Shown here: positions 16,820-24,837 of the stretch, in pieces
Layout of the letters: every line of letters starts with the position of its first letter
Numbering within the stretch: the stretch's first letter is position 1
DNA from: Geobacillus kaustophilus
GTDB lineage: Bacteria; Bacillota; Bacilli; Bacillales; Anoxybacillaceae
DNA length: 64,000 nt
Direction: 5' to 3'
Assembly (NCBI RefSeq): GCF_000948285.1
Contig: NZ_JYBP01000003.1
Location: 2,294,001-2,358,000 of the forward strand
Position numbers and translations under genes: made by a program
The notes under the pieces: generated by a model
The model's input: only the letters and a program-made list of their open reading frames with translations
Told to the model about the DNA's origin: nothing
Database searches by the model: none

Positions 16820-17109
16820 AAAAAAGCGGCCGATTCCAACTTTTTTTATTCGAGAAACGTTGCCGCACCGTTCGGATGAAACGCTGCCGATTGGCGCGCG
16901 GCGCCCGTTGTTCACCAGCCTTCGAATCGTTCTTGCGCAATCGGTTTACACCGGAGGCATGAGCTTCTGGAAATCAGGGGATTTCCCCCGTTCTGATAGG
17001 ACGTTTCGATCCATTGTTTCCCTGCACAAAGGATTTCCACCCGCCTTTTGAACGAGGAAAACCATCCGTTTTGAGGCGCAACGGAAATATCCTTTTTCAG
17101 TTGCAAGAT
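16820..17109. other. Gene-less stretch between the regulator and the DUF2249 operon
   Basis: No coding frame with a ribosome site is seen on either strand. A weak A/T stem (AAAAAAG with CTTTTTT) just past the regulator stop may terminate its transcript. Otherwise nothing is recognised before the promoter at 17110. Confidence 0.5.
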
Positions 17110-17155
17110 TGTGATTTAGATCACAACACACATTGCTGAAAATGATTATCATAGC
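17110..17155 (+). promoter_or_regulatory. Fnr promoter overlapped by a Fur-like box
   Basis: TGTGATTTAGATCACA at 17110-17125 is an exact Fnr box. TATCAT at 17147-17152 is the -10, centred 32 bp downstream. TGAAAATGATTATCATAGC at 17137-17155 covers that -10 and is close to the Fur consensus (ATGATTATCAT core). Anaerobic activation and iron repression of the following operon are inferred. Confidence 0.7.
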
Positions 17156-17176
17156 AGCCAAAAGGGGGGAAAGCAC

Positions 17177-17416
17177 ATGGGTGTGACAATTGAACTCGAT
17201 GTGCGCGAAGATTTGCAGAAGAAGCGCGAACCGTTTGAAAAAATTATGAACGCCATTAAGCCGCTAAAACCGGGCGATACGTTCATTTTGCACGCTCCGT
17301 TCAAGCCGCTGCCGCTGTTTCCGATTATGAAAGCGAAAGGGTTTACGTACAAGGCCGAACAAATCAAGAAAAAACATTGGAAAGTGACGTTCACGAAACA
17401 GGGGGGAGACGAATGA
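17177..17416 (+). CDS. DUF2249 domain protein, first gene of a four-gene operon
   Basis: A 79-residue single-domain protein with the DUF2249 core LKPGDTFILHAPFKPLPLF followed by PIMKAKGF. ATG 17177 follows AAAGGGGGGAAAG. Its stop overlaps the next start (ATGA), so the two DUF2249 paralogues are coupled and may form a heterodimer (inference). The domain occurs near NO reductases in many denitrifiers; the reaction is unknown. Confidence 0.85.
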   Translation: MGVTIELDVREDLQKKREPFEKIMNAIKPLKPGDTFILHAPFKPLPLFPIMKAKGFTYKAEQIKKKHWKVTFTKQGGDE

Positions 17417-17622
17417 TCCTCGACAACCGCGGGCTCGAGCCGCCGCAGCCGATGATGCGGACGCTGGCCGCCCTCGCCAAGCTCAATCCGGGTGAAACGT
17501 TGACGATCATCAACGACCGCCGCCCGATGTTTTTATATGAACAGCTTGATGAGCTCGGCTACCGGCACGAAACCGTCGCACGCGAAGACGGCAGCTTTGA
17601 AATCCGCATTACGAAAGGATGA
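17413..17622 (+). CDS. DUF2249 domain protein, second gene of the operon
   Basis: A 69-residue DUF2249 protein: LNPGETLTIINDRRPMFLY and then ELGYRHETVAREDGSFEI. ATG 17413 lies in an ATGA overlap with the preceding gene; a longer reading from 17377 would overlap that gene much further and lacks a ribosome site. Its stop overlaps the next gene start by four bases. It is only loosely similar to its neighbour, so this is an old pair rather than a fresh duplication. Confidence 0.85.
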   Translation: MILDNRGLEPPQPMMRTLAALAKLNPGETLTIINDRRPMFLYEQLDELGYRHETVAREDGSFEIRITKG

Positions 17623-18869
17623 GCAACGTGTTTCCCACTCGCACGGGGACGGAAACAGACGTCCGGCTGCCGTTTTCGTTTATCACGTTTGCTGTTTTGT
17701 CGTTTGTTGCGTCGCAAGTGTTGCTTCTGACCGTCATTCCGTCACTGGCCAGCGGCGCGTTCCGGCTGCCGCTCGTCTGGGCGGCGGCTCACCTCGGCTT
17801 GCTTGGCTTCGCGTTGATGACCGCCATGGGGGCGATGTACCAGCTCGTTCCCGTCGCCTTTTTGACGCCGATTTGGAGCGTGCGGCTTGGCTTTTGGCAG
17901 TTTGCCGTGACAGCCATTGGCATCGTTGCGTTCGCGATCAGCTTGGCGGCGGCGCCGACTAGGGCTTTTCTGCCCGGTTTGTTGCTTTTGCTTGGCATCG
18001 TCCTATTTGTCTGGCAAATGGCGATGACGTTAAGAAAACAAGAAACGAAAAACGTGATGACGCTCTTTGTCGCTACGTCGCTGTTGTTTTTGCTGCTGAC
18101 GGCAGCCGCCGGGGGGCTCTTGGCGTTTCACTTTTTCGCCGCCACAGGCGCTGACAGCCATGAAACGGCATTCGTTCTGCACGTATTGTTTGGGCTGTGC
18201 GGCTGGTTTACGCTGCTCATCATCGGCTTTTCGTACAAAATGGCGCCGATGTTTTCGCTCGCCCACGGCTTTTCGCTGCGGCCGGCGCGCTGCGTGTATG
18301 CGCTGTACACCAGCGGCATCGCCGTGTCTTTGCTTCACTTGTTCCTGCCAGGGCAGGTGTGGCTTATGGTGGGGACGGCCTTGCTCACGAGCGGATTCAC
18401 CGTTTTCGCCTGGCATATCCGCACCATTTTGCAAAAGCGGATGAAAAAAGCGCTGGACCGTCCGTTCCAATTTTCCGTCACGGCGGTGGCCATCGGCCTT
18501 GCGCTGCACGCGGCTGCCCTTGCCGCCATCATGATTGGCAGCGGACGGTGGATTGGCATTATCATCTACCTTTCGGCGGTCGGCTGGATCGGGTTTAGCA
18601 TCATCGGCTATTTGTTCAAAATCGTGCCATTTTTATGGTGGACGCATCGCTACAGCGAAAAAGTCGGCCAACAACACGTACCGACGTTAAAGCAAATGAT
18701 GAACGAGCGAGCCGTCGCCGTCCAATGCCGCCTATGGCTTGCCGCCCTCGCGCTCGCGGCCGTTGCGCTTGCGACCGCGAGCGTGCCGCTGTTGGCCGTC
18801 GCTCAAGTATTGCTGGCTGGACTAAGCGTCGCCTTTGCCGGAACGATGTTAGCGGTTTTCCGAAAATAA
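17619..18869 (+). CDS. 12-TM haem-copper-oxidase-subunit-I-like membrane protein
   Basis: A 416-residue polytopic protein with about twelve hydrophobic spans. Conserved-looking histidines sit inside spans, as in AAHLGLLGFALMTAMGAMYQ (span 2) and FVLHVLFGLCGW (middle), and HRYSEKVGQQH follows a WW-containing loop. This layout resembles proteins distantly related to oxidase subunit I or NnrS that bind haem but lack the full copper site. I infer haem binding; no residue-level assignment is possible here. It is translationally coupled to the DUF2249 pair and followed by a DUF59 gene. Confidence 0.7.
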   Translation: MSNVFPTRTGTETDVRLPFSFITFAVLSFVASQVLLLTVIPSLASGAFRLPLVWAAAHLGLLGFALMTAMGAMYQLVPVAFLTPIWSVRLGFWQFAVTAIGIVAFAISLAAAPTRAFLPGLLLLLGIVLFVWQMAMTLRKQETKNVMTLFVATSLLFLLLTAAAGGLLAFHFFAATGADSHETAFVLHVLFGLCGWFTLLIIGFSYKMAPMFSLAHGFSLRPARCVYALYTSGIAVSLLHLFLPGQVWLMVGTALLTSGFTVFAWHIRTILQKRMKKALDRPFQFSVTAVAIGLALHAAALAAIMIGSGRWIGIIIYLSAVGWIGFSIIGYLFKIVPFLWWTHRYSEKVGQQHVPTLKQMMNERAVAVQCRLWLAALALAAVALATASVPLLAVAQVLLAGLSVAFAGTMLAVFRK

Positions 18870-18890
18870 GCCAATGAGGAGGAAACTACG

Positions 18891-19193
18891 ATGGATGTCC
18901 GCGAACTCGCCATGCAACAACTGAAAACGGTCATTGACCCGGAGCTTGGCATTAACGTCGTCGATTTAGGTTTGATTTATGACTTGAAAATTGAGAATGG
19001 CCATATCGATGTCCTGATGACGCTCACGACCCCTGGCTGCCCGCTTCACGACTCAATCGCCGGCGGCGTCAAACGGGCGCTCGAACAAATCGCCGGCATC
19101 CGCGACGTGCGCGTCCAAGTGACATGGAACCCGCCATGGACGCCGGAGCGGATGAGCGAAGAAGCGCTTCGGCAGCTTGGCTATTTTGCTTGA
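18891..19193 (+). CDS. DUF59/MIP18-family Fe-S assembly-type protein
   Basis: A 100-residue cytosolic protein, clearly of the DUF59 family: opening VIDPELGINVVDLGLIYDL and the cysteine motif TTPGCPLHD, then VTWNPPWTPERMSEEALRQL. Relatives (SufT, PaaD, MIP18) help mature iron-sulfur proteins. GAGGAGG precedes ATG 18891, 21 bases after the oxidase-like gene. It is the last gene of the Fnr/Fur-controlled operon and probably matures or repairs a metal centre used by it. Confidence 0.9.
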   Translation: MDVRELAMQQLKTVIDPELGINVVDLGLIYDLKIENGHIDVLMTLTTPGCPLHDSIAGGVKRALEQIAGIRDVRVQVTWNPPWTPERMSEEALRQLGYFA

Positions 19194-19220
19194 AACGATC
19201 CACTCTTCCCCCCTTTTTAG

Positions 19221-19252
19221 CCGTTCGTCCGCGTTAGGCGGGCGGTTTTTTT
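19221..19252 (+). terminator. Terminator of the DUF2249-DUF59 operon
   Basis: CCGTTCGTCCGC pairs with GGCGGGCGG (small bulge) and is followed by seven T residues, 28 bases after the DUF59 stop. Confidence 0.8.
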
Positions 19253-19312
19253 CACTGTCCTGCGGCGCTAGACACTCCCCCGGCCCCTATTTTTGTATAA
19301 TGAAAAGCTTAT

Positions 19313-19538
19313 GGAAACGGACGAACCGCCCGCTTAACGATGAATTTCATTTTAATGCAGCACGGCTATCCGCCCGCCATTGTGAAAGCAAGCCCAGAAC
19401 AACGTCCGCAATATTATGAGGCGCTGGAAGAAGCGAGCGTAAAAGGAGAAGTTACTCCCATTCATTCAACTGATCGCCGCATGTGTCGAAGAAAGCTTGC
19501 GCCACTATTTGCACGCGTTGGGGATTGAGGACGAATGA
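19313..19538 (+). pseudogene. C-terminal remnant of a Fic-family protein, frameshifted
   Basis: The frame reads GNGRTARLTMNFILMQHGYP, the second half of the Fic motif (HPFxxGNGR), then PAIVKASPEQRPQYYEALEE. After VKGEVT the frame is lost, but one frame over it continues PFIQLIAACVEESLRHYLHA to a TGA at 19536. So this is a 5'-truncated, once-frameshifted Fic domain end. The AMP-transfer His is missing. It is not the missing part of the fic fragment at 27540, which has a different domain type. Confidence 0.75.
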
Positions 19539-19554
19539 AACAGCGCAAAACGAA

Positions 19555-19588
19555 AAAGACACGGAAGTGAACATGATTCCGTGTCTTT
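19555..19588. terminator. Bidirectional hairpin
   Basis: AAAGACACGGAA and TTCCGTGTCTTT form a 12-bp perfect stem with a 10-base loop, followed by T-rich sequence on both strands. It sits between the Fic remnant and the convergent membrane-protein gene. Confidence 0.7.
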
Positions 19589-19637
19589 CCTTCTTGCCCC
19601 ACTCCTCCGAGGCCGCCTCCGGTTGGCGTTTGATCTG

Positions 19638-19883
19638 CTATTCAAGCAACACATTCAACAACCATGCCATCAAAGGAACGATGACAAAGAAGGCCAAGGC
19701 GATGTATCCGAAGCACCGAATCCACCGAGGAAACCCTCGCCAATCGAGGCCTTCCCGCTTCATCGCCCCTCCCGCTGCGATCCGATCCAACTCTTCGGTC
19801 GACGAAAACACCCGGTCATCCATCCGTTGAATCTCTTCTGCCCATTGTGCTTCGTGCATCTCTTCTTCTCGAGAGCCCTTCAT
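19638..19883 (-). CDS. Hypothetical small membrane protein
   Basis: About 81 residues from ATG 19883 (AGGGGGC upstream); longer starts up to 20015 are possible. The first 50 residues are soluble and acidic (EMHEAQWAEEIQRMDDR), and the last 25 form one hydrophobic span (GYIALAFFVIVPLMAWLL). No family recognised. Confidence 0.5.
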   Translation of the reverse strand: MKGSREEEMHEAQWAEEIQRMDDRVFSSTEELDRIAAGGAMKREGLDWRGFPRWIRCFGYIALAFFVIVPLMAWLLNVLLE

Positions 19884-20101
19884 GACGCCCCCTGCCCCCT
19901 CTTCCCCATTGCTTTTCATGAACAGACAAAAACGATGTTTCCATCCAACAACGGCGATCCCCAAGTTCAGCCATTCGCTATGTTTCATCTTCATGATACC
20001 ATCTCTCATCGACAAAGGCTATCTATCTTTTCCAATCATTTCTTACACGAAAACAAACACTAAGTTAGACAATGCATCGAAACGCTGCCGCAAGCCCCCT
20101 C

Positions 20102-22228
20102 TCATTCCTTCACCCGCAACAGGCGCATGCTGTTGAGTGTCACGAGCAGCGTTGCGCCCATATCGGCGAACACCGCAAGCCAAAGGGTGAGCCAGCCTGG
20201 GATGGCTGCGGCGAGCGCCAACGCTTTGAGCCCTAAGGCGAAGGCGATGTTTTGCCGGATGACGGCAAGCGTTCGGCGCCCAAGGCGAATCGTGTACGGC
20301 AGCTGGCGCAAATCGTCGGCCATGAGCACGACATCAGCCGTTTCCAAGGCGGTATCCGTCCCCGCCCCGCCCATCGCCACGCCGACATCGGCTGCGGCCA
20401 AGGCAGGGGCGTCATTCACCCCGTCGCCGACCATGGCCGTCACACCGCAACGTTGTTTCAGCTCGCGAATCGCAGCCAATTTCTCTTCCGGAAGCAATCC
20501 GGCGCGAATATCGGATACGCCCGCTTGACGGCCGATGGCCTGTGCGGTTTGCTCGTGGTCGCCCGTCACCATCGCCACTTCCGCCACCCCAAGGCGCCGC
20601 AGCGCGGCGATCGTGTGCGGGGCGGACGGCCGCAGTTGATCGGCCGCGGCGACAAGCCCCAACAACCGATCAGCGGTGCCAACGGCCATCACCGTTTTTC
20701 CTTCTTTGCGGAAGGCCGTGATTTGTTGTTCCGCTTCATTCGGCAATTTGCCGACCAAACTAGTGAACAAGGCAGGGCTGCCGATATAGTATGTGTCCCC
20801 CCCAATCACCGCCTTCACCCCTTGGCCGGTGAGCGATTGAAACCCATCGACGGACACATCGAGAAACGGCGCTCTCTCTTCTTCCGCTTTGCGGACAATG
20901 GCCGAAGCGAGCGGGTGCTGCGACCGATTTTCGATGGCAGCGGCGATGGTCAACAGTTGTTCGCGGCTTCCTTCATACACGACGATATCGGTCACAGCTG
21001 GCTCTCCTTTCGTCAACGTCCCAGTTTTATCAAAGGCTACGGCGCGCAGCCGGCCGATTTGTTCCAGATGAATACCGCCTTTAATGAGCACGCCCCGCCG
21101 GGCCGCGTTTCCGATGGCCGTGACAATCGCCACTGGGGTGGAGATGACGAGCGCGCACGGACAGCCGATGACAAGCACGGCCAAGCCGCGGTACAGCCAA
21201 TCAAGCCAATCGCCTCCTATCATAAGCGGCGGCGCGATGGCGACAAGCAGCGCCGCCACGATAATAAACGGCGTATAATAACGGGCGAACCGGTCGACAA
21301 ACGCTTGCGATGGGGCCCGCTCGGCTTGCACCTCTTCGACGAGATCGATCATTTTCGCCAATGTCGTCTCATCCGCTCGTTTTGTCACTTCAACTTCGAG
21401 AAAACCTTCTCCGTTCAACGTTCCGGCAAACACTGGATCGCCCACCGTTTTTCCCACCGGCAGACTTTCGCCGGTGATCGCCGCTTCATTCACGGTCGAG
21501 GCGCCGCTTATGACGATTCCGTCCAAGGCGATTTTTCCACCCGGCTTGACGATCATCACCTCCCCGACGCGAACGTCCTCAACGGGAACGGTCATTTCCT
21601 CCGCGCCGCGCCGAACGATCGCTTCAGCAGGGGCCATCTCCATCAACGAAGCGATCGACCGCCGCGCGTTCTCCATCGAGTAGCGCTCGAGTGCTTCACT
21701 AACAGAGAACAAAATGACAACAACCGCCCCTTCCTGCCATTCACCGATCGCCGCCGCACCGAGAATGGCGATCGTCATTAACGTCTTCATATCAAACTGC
21801 CAGCGGACCAAATTCCGCAGCCCTGTCCAAAACAGCGAATAGCCGCCGATCACGATCGCCGCCAAATACATCACGACCGCCAACATCCCCCTGTCCGCCG
21901 CATCCGCCGCAACGCCAAACAGAAGCAGCGCCACAGAGGCGAAGACATTTCGATTTTCTTTTCGCTTCCAAAACGGCTCCCGCCTGGCCGGGCGTTCGCG
22001 TTCTTCACGAATTGTCAACTGTTCAAACGCCCCCGCCTGCTCCAGCTGTTCGATCGTCGCTTCGCCCCAAACGGTAAGCTTGGCGGCGCCGAAATTGACT
22101 TTCGCCTCTTTGACGCCGGGCAAGGCTTTCACGTTTCTCTCAAACTTGGCCGCACAGTTCGTGCACGTCAGTCCTTGCACCCGGTACGTTTTCGCTTGTA
22201 GTTGGTCCAACGCCTGTTCATTCCGCAC
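20102..22228 (-). CDS. cadA: Cadmium/zinc/lead-transporting P-type ATPase (CadA-like)
   Basis: Metal-efflux pump of 708 residues. An N-terminal heavy-metal domain has GLTCTNC. TGES is the actuator motif, CPC sits in the metal-binding membrane span (VIGCPCALVIS), DKTGTLT is the phosphorylation site, HP is in the N-domain (SQHPLAS), and GDGVNDAPAL the hinge. GTG 22228 has GGGGG upstream and overlaps the end of cadC by 11 bases; a longer reading to 22318 is antisense-like in cadC and unlikely. It is co-transcribed with cadC. Confidence 0.93.
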   Translation of the reverse strand: MRNEQALDQLQAKTYRVQGLTCTNCAAKFERNVKALPGVKEAKVNFGAAKLTVWGEATIEQLEQAGAFEQLTIREERERPARREPFWKRKENRNVFASVALLLFGVAADAADRGMLAVVMYLAAIVIGGYSLFWTGLRNLVRWQFDMKTLMTIAILGAAAIGEWQEGAVVVILFSVSEALERYSMENARRSIASLMEMAPAEAIVRRGAEEMTVPVEDVRVGEVMIVKPGGKIALDGIVISGASTVNEAAITGESLPVGKTVGDPVFAGTLNGEGFLEVEVTKRADETTLAKMIDLVEEVQAERAPSQAFVDRFARYYTPFIIVAALLVAIAPPLMIGGDWLDWLYRGLAVLVIGCPCALVISTPVAIVTAIGNAARRGVLIKGGIHLEQIGRLRAVAFDKTGTLTKGEPAVTDIVVYEGSREQLLTIAAAIENRSQHPLASAIVRKAEEERAPFLDVSVDGFQSLTGQGVKAVIGGDTYYIGSPALFTSLVGKLPNEAEQQITAFRKEGKTVMAVGTADRLLGLVAAADQLRPSAPHTIAALRRLGVAEVAMVTGDHEQTAQAIGRQAGVSDIRAGLLPEEKLAAIRELKQRCGVTAMVGDGVNDAPALAAADVGVAMGGAGTDTALETADVVLMADDLRQLPYTIRLGRRTLAVIRQNIAFALGLKALALAAAIPGWLTLWLAVFADMGATLLVTLNSMRLLRVKE

Positions 22229-22589
22229 GGCGATCCCCCTCTTTCTGGTGGGCGAGCGCGACAAGCAGCAACTCGCGAATATGTTCATCATCAAGCGAAT
22301 AAAAGGCAAGTTTTCCATCTTTCCGGTATTTCACGATTCCCTGTTTGTATAGAATGCGCAAATGATGCGATGTCGTTGCCACCGTCGCGCCGATCACGTT
22401 CGCTAGGTCACAGACGCACAGCTCCTTTTCGCCGCAAAGCGCATACACGATTTTCGCCCGGTTTTCATCGGCAAGCGCCTTGAAAAACGGCACAATGGCG
22501 GCAATGTTTTCATCACGAAGCCGCCGCTGAACCCGTTCAACCTTCTCTTCGTCATAACAGTAAACATCGCAGACATCATTGCGACGCAT
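22218..22589 (-). CDS. cadC: ArsR-family metal sensor CadC
   Basis: A 123-residue winged-helix repressor, the length of staphylococcal CadC. Metal ligands are seen as CDVYC at the N-terminus (C7, C11) and ELCVCDL in the recognition region (C58, C60), the arrangement of Cd/Pb/Zn sensors. The DNA-reading helix is VATTSHHLRILYKQGIV. ATG 22589 follows AAGGAGAGAGAGG. It should release its operators when metal binds and so induce cadA. Confidence 0.93.
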   Translation of the reverse strand: MRRNDVCDVYCYDEEKVERVQRRLRDENIAAIVPFFKALADENRAKIVYALCGEKELCVCDLANVIGATVATTSHHLRILYKQGIVKYRKDGKLAFYSLDDEHIRELLLVALAHQKEGDRRAE

Positions 22590-22610
22590 TTCCTCTCTCT
22601 CCTTGCCAAC

Positions 22611-22675
22611 ATTCAAATGTTTATTTGAATATAGAATACCATATCCCCTCCCTATATTCAAATATTTATTTGAAT
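22611..22675 (-). promoter_or_regulatory. Promoter with two CadC operators
   Basis: Two 20-bp palindromes: ATTCAAATGTTTATTTGAAT at 22611-22630 (one mismatch) and ATTCAAATATTTATTTGAAT at 22656-22675 (perfect). Their centres are 45 bp apart, bracketing the probable cadC promoter. ATTCAAATA-type half-sites are typical of ArsR/SmtB-family operators. Confidence 0.75.
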
Positions 22676-22695
22676 GAAAAGCGTGCTTCGCATGT

Positions 22696-22731
22696 AAAAA
22701 ATCCGCCTTCTTTGTTTCAAAAGGCGGATTT
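22696..22731 (-). terminator. Terminator of the yitV-like gene
   Basis: Minus-strand stem AAATCCGCCTT with AAGGCGGATTT, followed by a T-run. Confidence 0.85.
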
Positions 22732-22791
22732 CAATTTTGCAAGGCCCACTCTAACTTGCCCGGGCAATGTGTTCGCTGTCGTAGATGTTGC

Positions 22792-23559
22792 TTACACATA
22801 CTCGCGAAACCAGCGCACCGTCTCCAAAAACGCTTCACGCGTCACTTTATGGCCGGCGTCCGGGTCAGCGATGAATTGCAGCCGGTCCTCGTTTCCTTCA
22901 TAAAGTGGTTTAATTTGCTCGTAAAACTCATATGTATAAGCATACGGGACGACTTGGTCGGCTTTCCCGTGCCAGATGAACAGCGGTCGTCCGGCGAGCT
23001 TTTCCGGCTGCTTGGATAAATCGTAGCGGGCGAGCTTTTCTTTTTCGAGCGCAAGCAGCGTCGGCGGCATCGGGATGTCGATGCGGCGTCGTTTCGCTCC
23101 ATCCATCATCGCGTCAAAAAACGCGCTGTAGTTCGGACAGCCCATGAGCGCCACCGCCGCCTTCACCCACGGATAAACGGCAAGCGCGCCGAACGTGATG
23201 ATCCCGCCCATCGACGTCCCGGCGAGCCCGATCCGTTTTGGATCGGCAAGCCCGTGATTCACCAGTTCGCTTTTCATCTCGTCGATTTCGGTGATCGTTC
23301 GTACGACAATGTCCCAAAATGACAGCTGCAGTTTCCGTTCGCTTAAGCCCTGCCCCCGCTCGCCGTGAAACAGCGCGTCGGGAAGCACGGCGCGGTAGCC
23401 CGCTTCCGCAAGCAAATAGCCGAAATGCAAATTATGTTCTTTCGCGCTTGTAAAGCCGTGGATAAAGAAAATGAGCGGCAGCCGTTCGTCCCGCTTTTCC
23501 AGCTTGACAACGTGAAGAACCGGCACGCCAGCCAATAGTTCTTTTTCAACGATGACCAT
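22792..23559 (-). CDS. yitV: Alpha/beta hydrolase, YitV-like esterase
   Basis: A 255-residue cytosolic hydrolase. The oxyanion region is IFFIHGFTSAKEHN, the nucleophile elbow GTSMGG, the acid near WHGKADQVVP, and the catalytic His in DAGHKVTREAF. Length and sequence pattern fit the Bacillus YitV/dienelactone-hydrolase-like group; the substrate is unknown. It is divergent from the HAD gene at 23678, an arrangement related to the yitU-yitV neighbourhood of B. subtilis. Confidence 0.8.
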   Translation of the reverse strand: MVIVEKELLAGVPVLHVVKLEKRDERLPLIFFIHGFTSAKEHNLHFGYLLAEAGYRAVLPDALFHGERGQGLSERKLQLSFWDIVVRTITEIDEMKSELVNHGLADPKRIGLAGTSMGGIITFGALAVYPWVKAAVALMGCPNYSAFFDAMMDGAKRRRIDIPMPPTLLALEKEKLARYDLSKQPEKLAGRPLFIWHGKADQVVPYAYTYEFYEQIKPLYEGNEDRLQFIADPDAGHKVTREAFLETVRWFREYV

Positions 23560-23634
23560 TGCAGTTCAAACCCCTTCTGTCTTTTTCCATCGCTGTATAG
23601 TGTATCATATAGACAGCGATTTTGGAAAAGAGTT

Positions 23635-23648
23635 ACACTATGTAGTGT
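23635..23648. repeat. Short palindrome in the yitV-yitU divergent region
   Basis: ACACTATGTAGTGT is an inverted repeat with 6-bp arms, about 30 bases before the HAD gene. It could be an operator, but no known consensus is matched. Confidence 0.3.
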
Positions 23649-23677
23649 GAAGAATAACGAAGGCAAAGGAGTCGAAC

Positions 23678-24535
23678 ATGAAGCCGTATTTAATCGCCCT
23701 GGATTTGGATGGAACGTTGCTCAAAGAGGATAAAACGATTTCCCCGTTCACCAAAGACGTCATCCGCCGCGCCATCGACGCCGGCCATTTCATCGTCATC
23801 GCCACCGGTCGGCCGTATCGTGCGAGCCGCATGTATTATGAAGAGCTTGGGCTTACGACGCCGATCATCAATTTCAACGGCGCGTTTGTCCATCACCCGC
23901 GCCAGCCGTCGTGGGGCGTGCGCCATTCCCCGCTGCCGCTTGCGGTCGTCAAAGACATTGTCGAGCTTGGGGAAACATACCGAATCAAAAACATTTTAGC
24001 GGAAGTGATGGATGACGTGTATTTTCACGAACATGACGACATCTTGCTTGACATTGTCCGCCTCGGCAATCCAACGATTGAAATCGGCGATTTGCGCCGC
24101 TCGCTCGGCAAAGACCCGACAAGCGTGCTCGTATATACCGACAGCGATCATATCGAACACATTCAATCACATTTGTCAAACGTATACGCCAACGTCCTGC
24201 ACCACCGGCGCTGGAACGAACCGTGGCATGTCATTGAAATCATCCGCCACGGCGTCCATAAAGCTGTCGGCCTCAAACAAGTTGCCGACTGCTTCGGCAT
24301 CCCGCGGGAACGCGTCATCGCCTTTGGCGATGAAGACAACGATCTGGAAATGATCGCATGGGCCGGTCTTGGCGTCGCGATGGGCAATGCCATCGAGCCG
24401 TTGAAAACCGTGGCCGATGATGTGACAAAAAGCAATGAAGAAGATGGCATCGGCTTGTATTTGCAAGACATCCTAGGCCTGCAGCCTTCTTCCCGTTCAG
24501 AAAGACCCGGAACGGATAACACCTCGCTCTTGTGA
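23678..24535 (+). CDS. yitU: Cof-type HAD phosphatase, YitU-like
   Basis: A 285-residue haloacid-dehalogenase phosphatase. Motif I is LIALDLDGTLL, motif II lies in IVIATGRPY, and motif IV is GDEDNDLEMI, with a Cof-type cap between. B. subtilis YitU removes phosphate from a riboflavin precursor; the same role here is an inference from similarity and from the neighbouring YitV- and DegV-like genes. The last 20 residues are low-complexity and may be a lineage-specific tail. Confidence 0.8.
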   Translation: MKPYLIALDLDGTLLKEDKTISPFTKDVIRRAIDAGHFIVIATGRPYRASRMYYEELGLTTPIINFNGAFVHHPRQPSWGVRHSPLPLAVVKDIVELGETYRIKNILAEVMDDVYFHEHDDILLDIVRLGNPTIEIGDLRRSLGKDPTSVLVYTDSDHIEHIQSHLSNVYANVLHHRRWNEPWHVIEIIRHGVHKAVGLKQVADCFGIPRERVIAFGDEDNDLEMIAWAGLGVAMGNAIEPLKTVADDVTKSNEEDGIGLYLQDILGLQPSSRSERPGTDNTSLL

Positions 24536-24682
24536 TGCCATCAGCCCACGCGATTCCCCATCGAGCGAAACGGATGGATGAACGATCCGTTTGTAACGAA
24601 TTTCCTTACTACTGTTCCCTGTCCGCGGTTACACTATACATGACGCAACGCGCGTCTTCATTTTTTAAAGGGGGAATCCGTC

Positions 24683-24835
24683 ATGGGCAAACGGAACAAA
24701 TCGAAGCGTTTCGTCCAGCAAAGCGTCGATGCGGTCGAACGGCATGACAAGCGAATCCCTTATCACTTGACTTACGCCGAAGCGGAAGCGCGCAAAGCAG
24801 AAAAAGCGGTGGAAACGTCGCTTGGAGGAGCGTAA
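24683..24835 (+). CDS. Hypothetical 50-residue basic protein
   Basis: Starts MGKRNKSKRFVQQSVDAVER and ends EKAVETSLGGA. ATG 24683 follows AAAGGGGG, and the gene stops 2 bases before the next start, so it is in an operon with the DUF3813-like gene. Highly charged and helical; it looks like a small Bacillaceae housekeeping or spore-associated protein, but I recognise no family. Confidence 0.65.
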   Translation: MGKRNKSKRFVQQSVDAVERHDKRIPYHLTYAEAEARKAEKAVETSLGGA

Positions 24836-24837
24836 CG

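Noticed and set aside
20252-21781. Plus-strand open frame of 509 codons
   Set aside because: It is antisense to cadA, whose motifs (CPC, DKTGTLT, GDGVNDAP) are complete on the minus strand. No ribosome site, and the protein is Arg/His-rich as expected of a GC-rich shadow frame.
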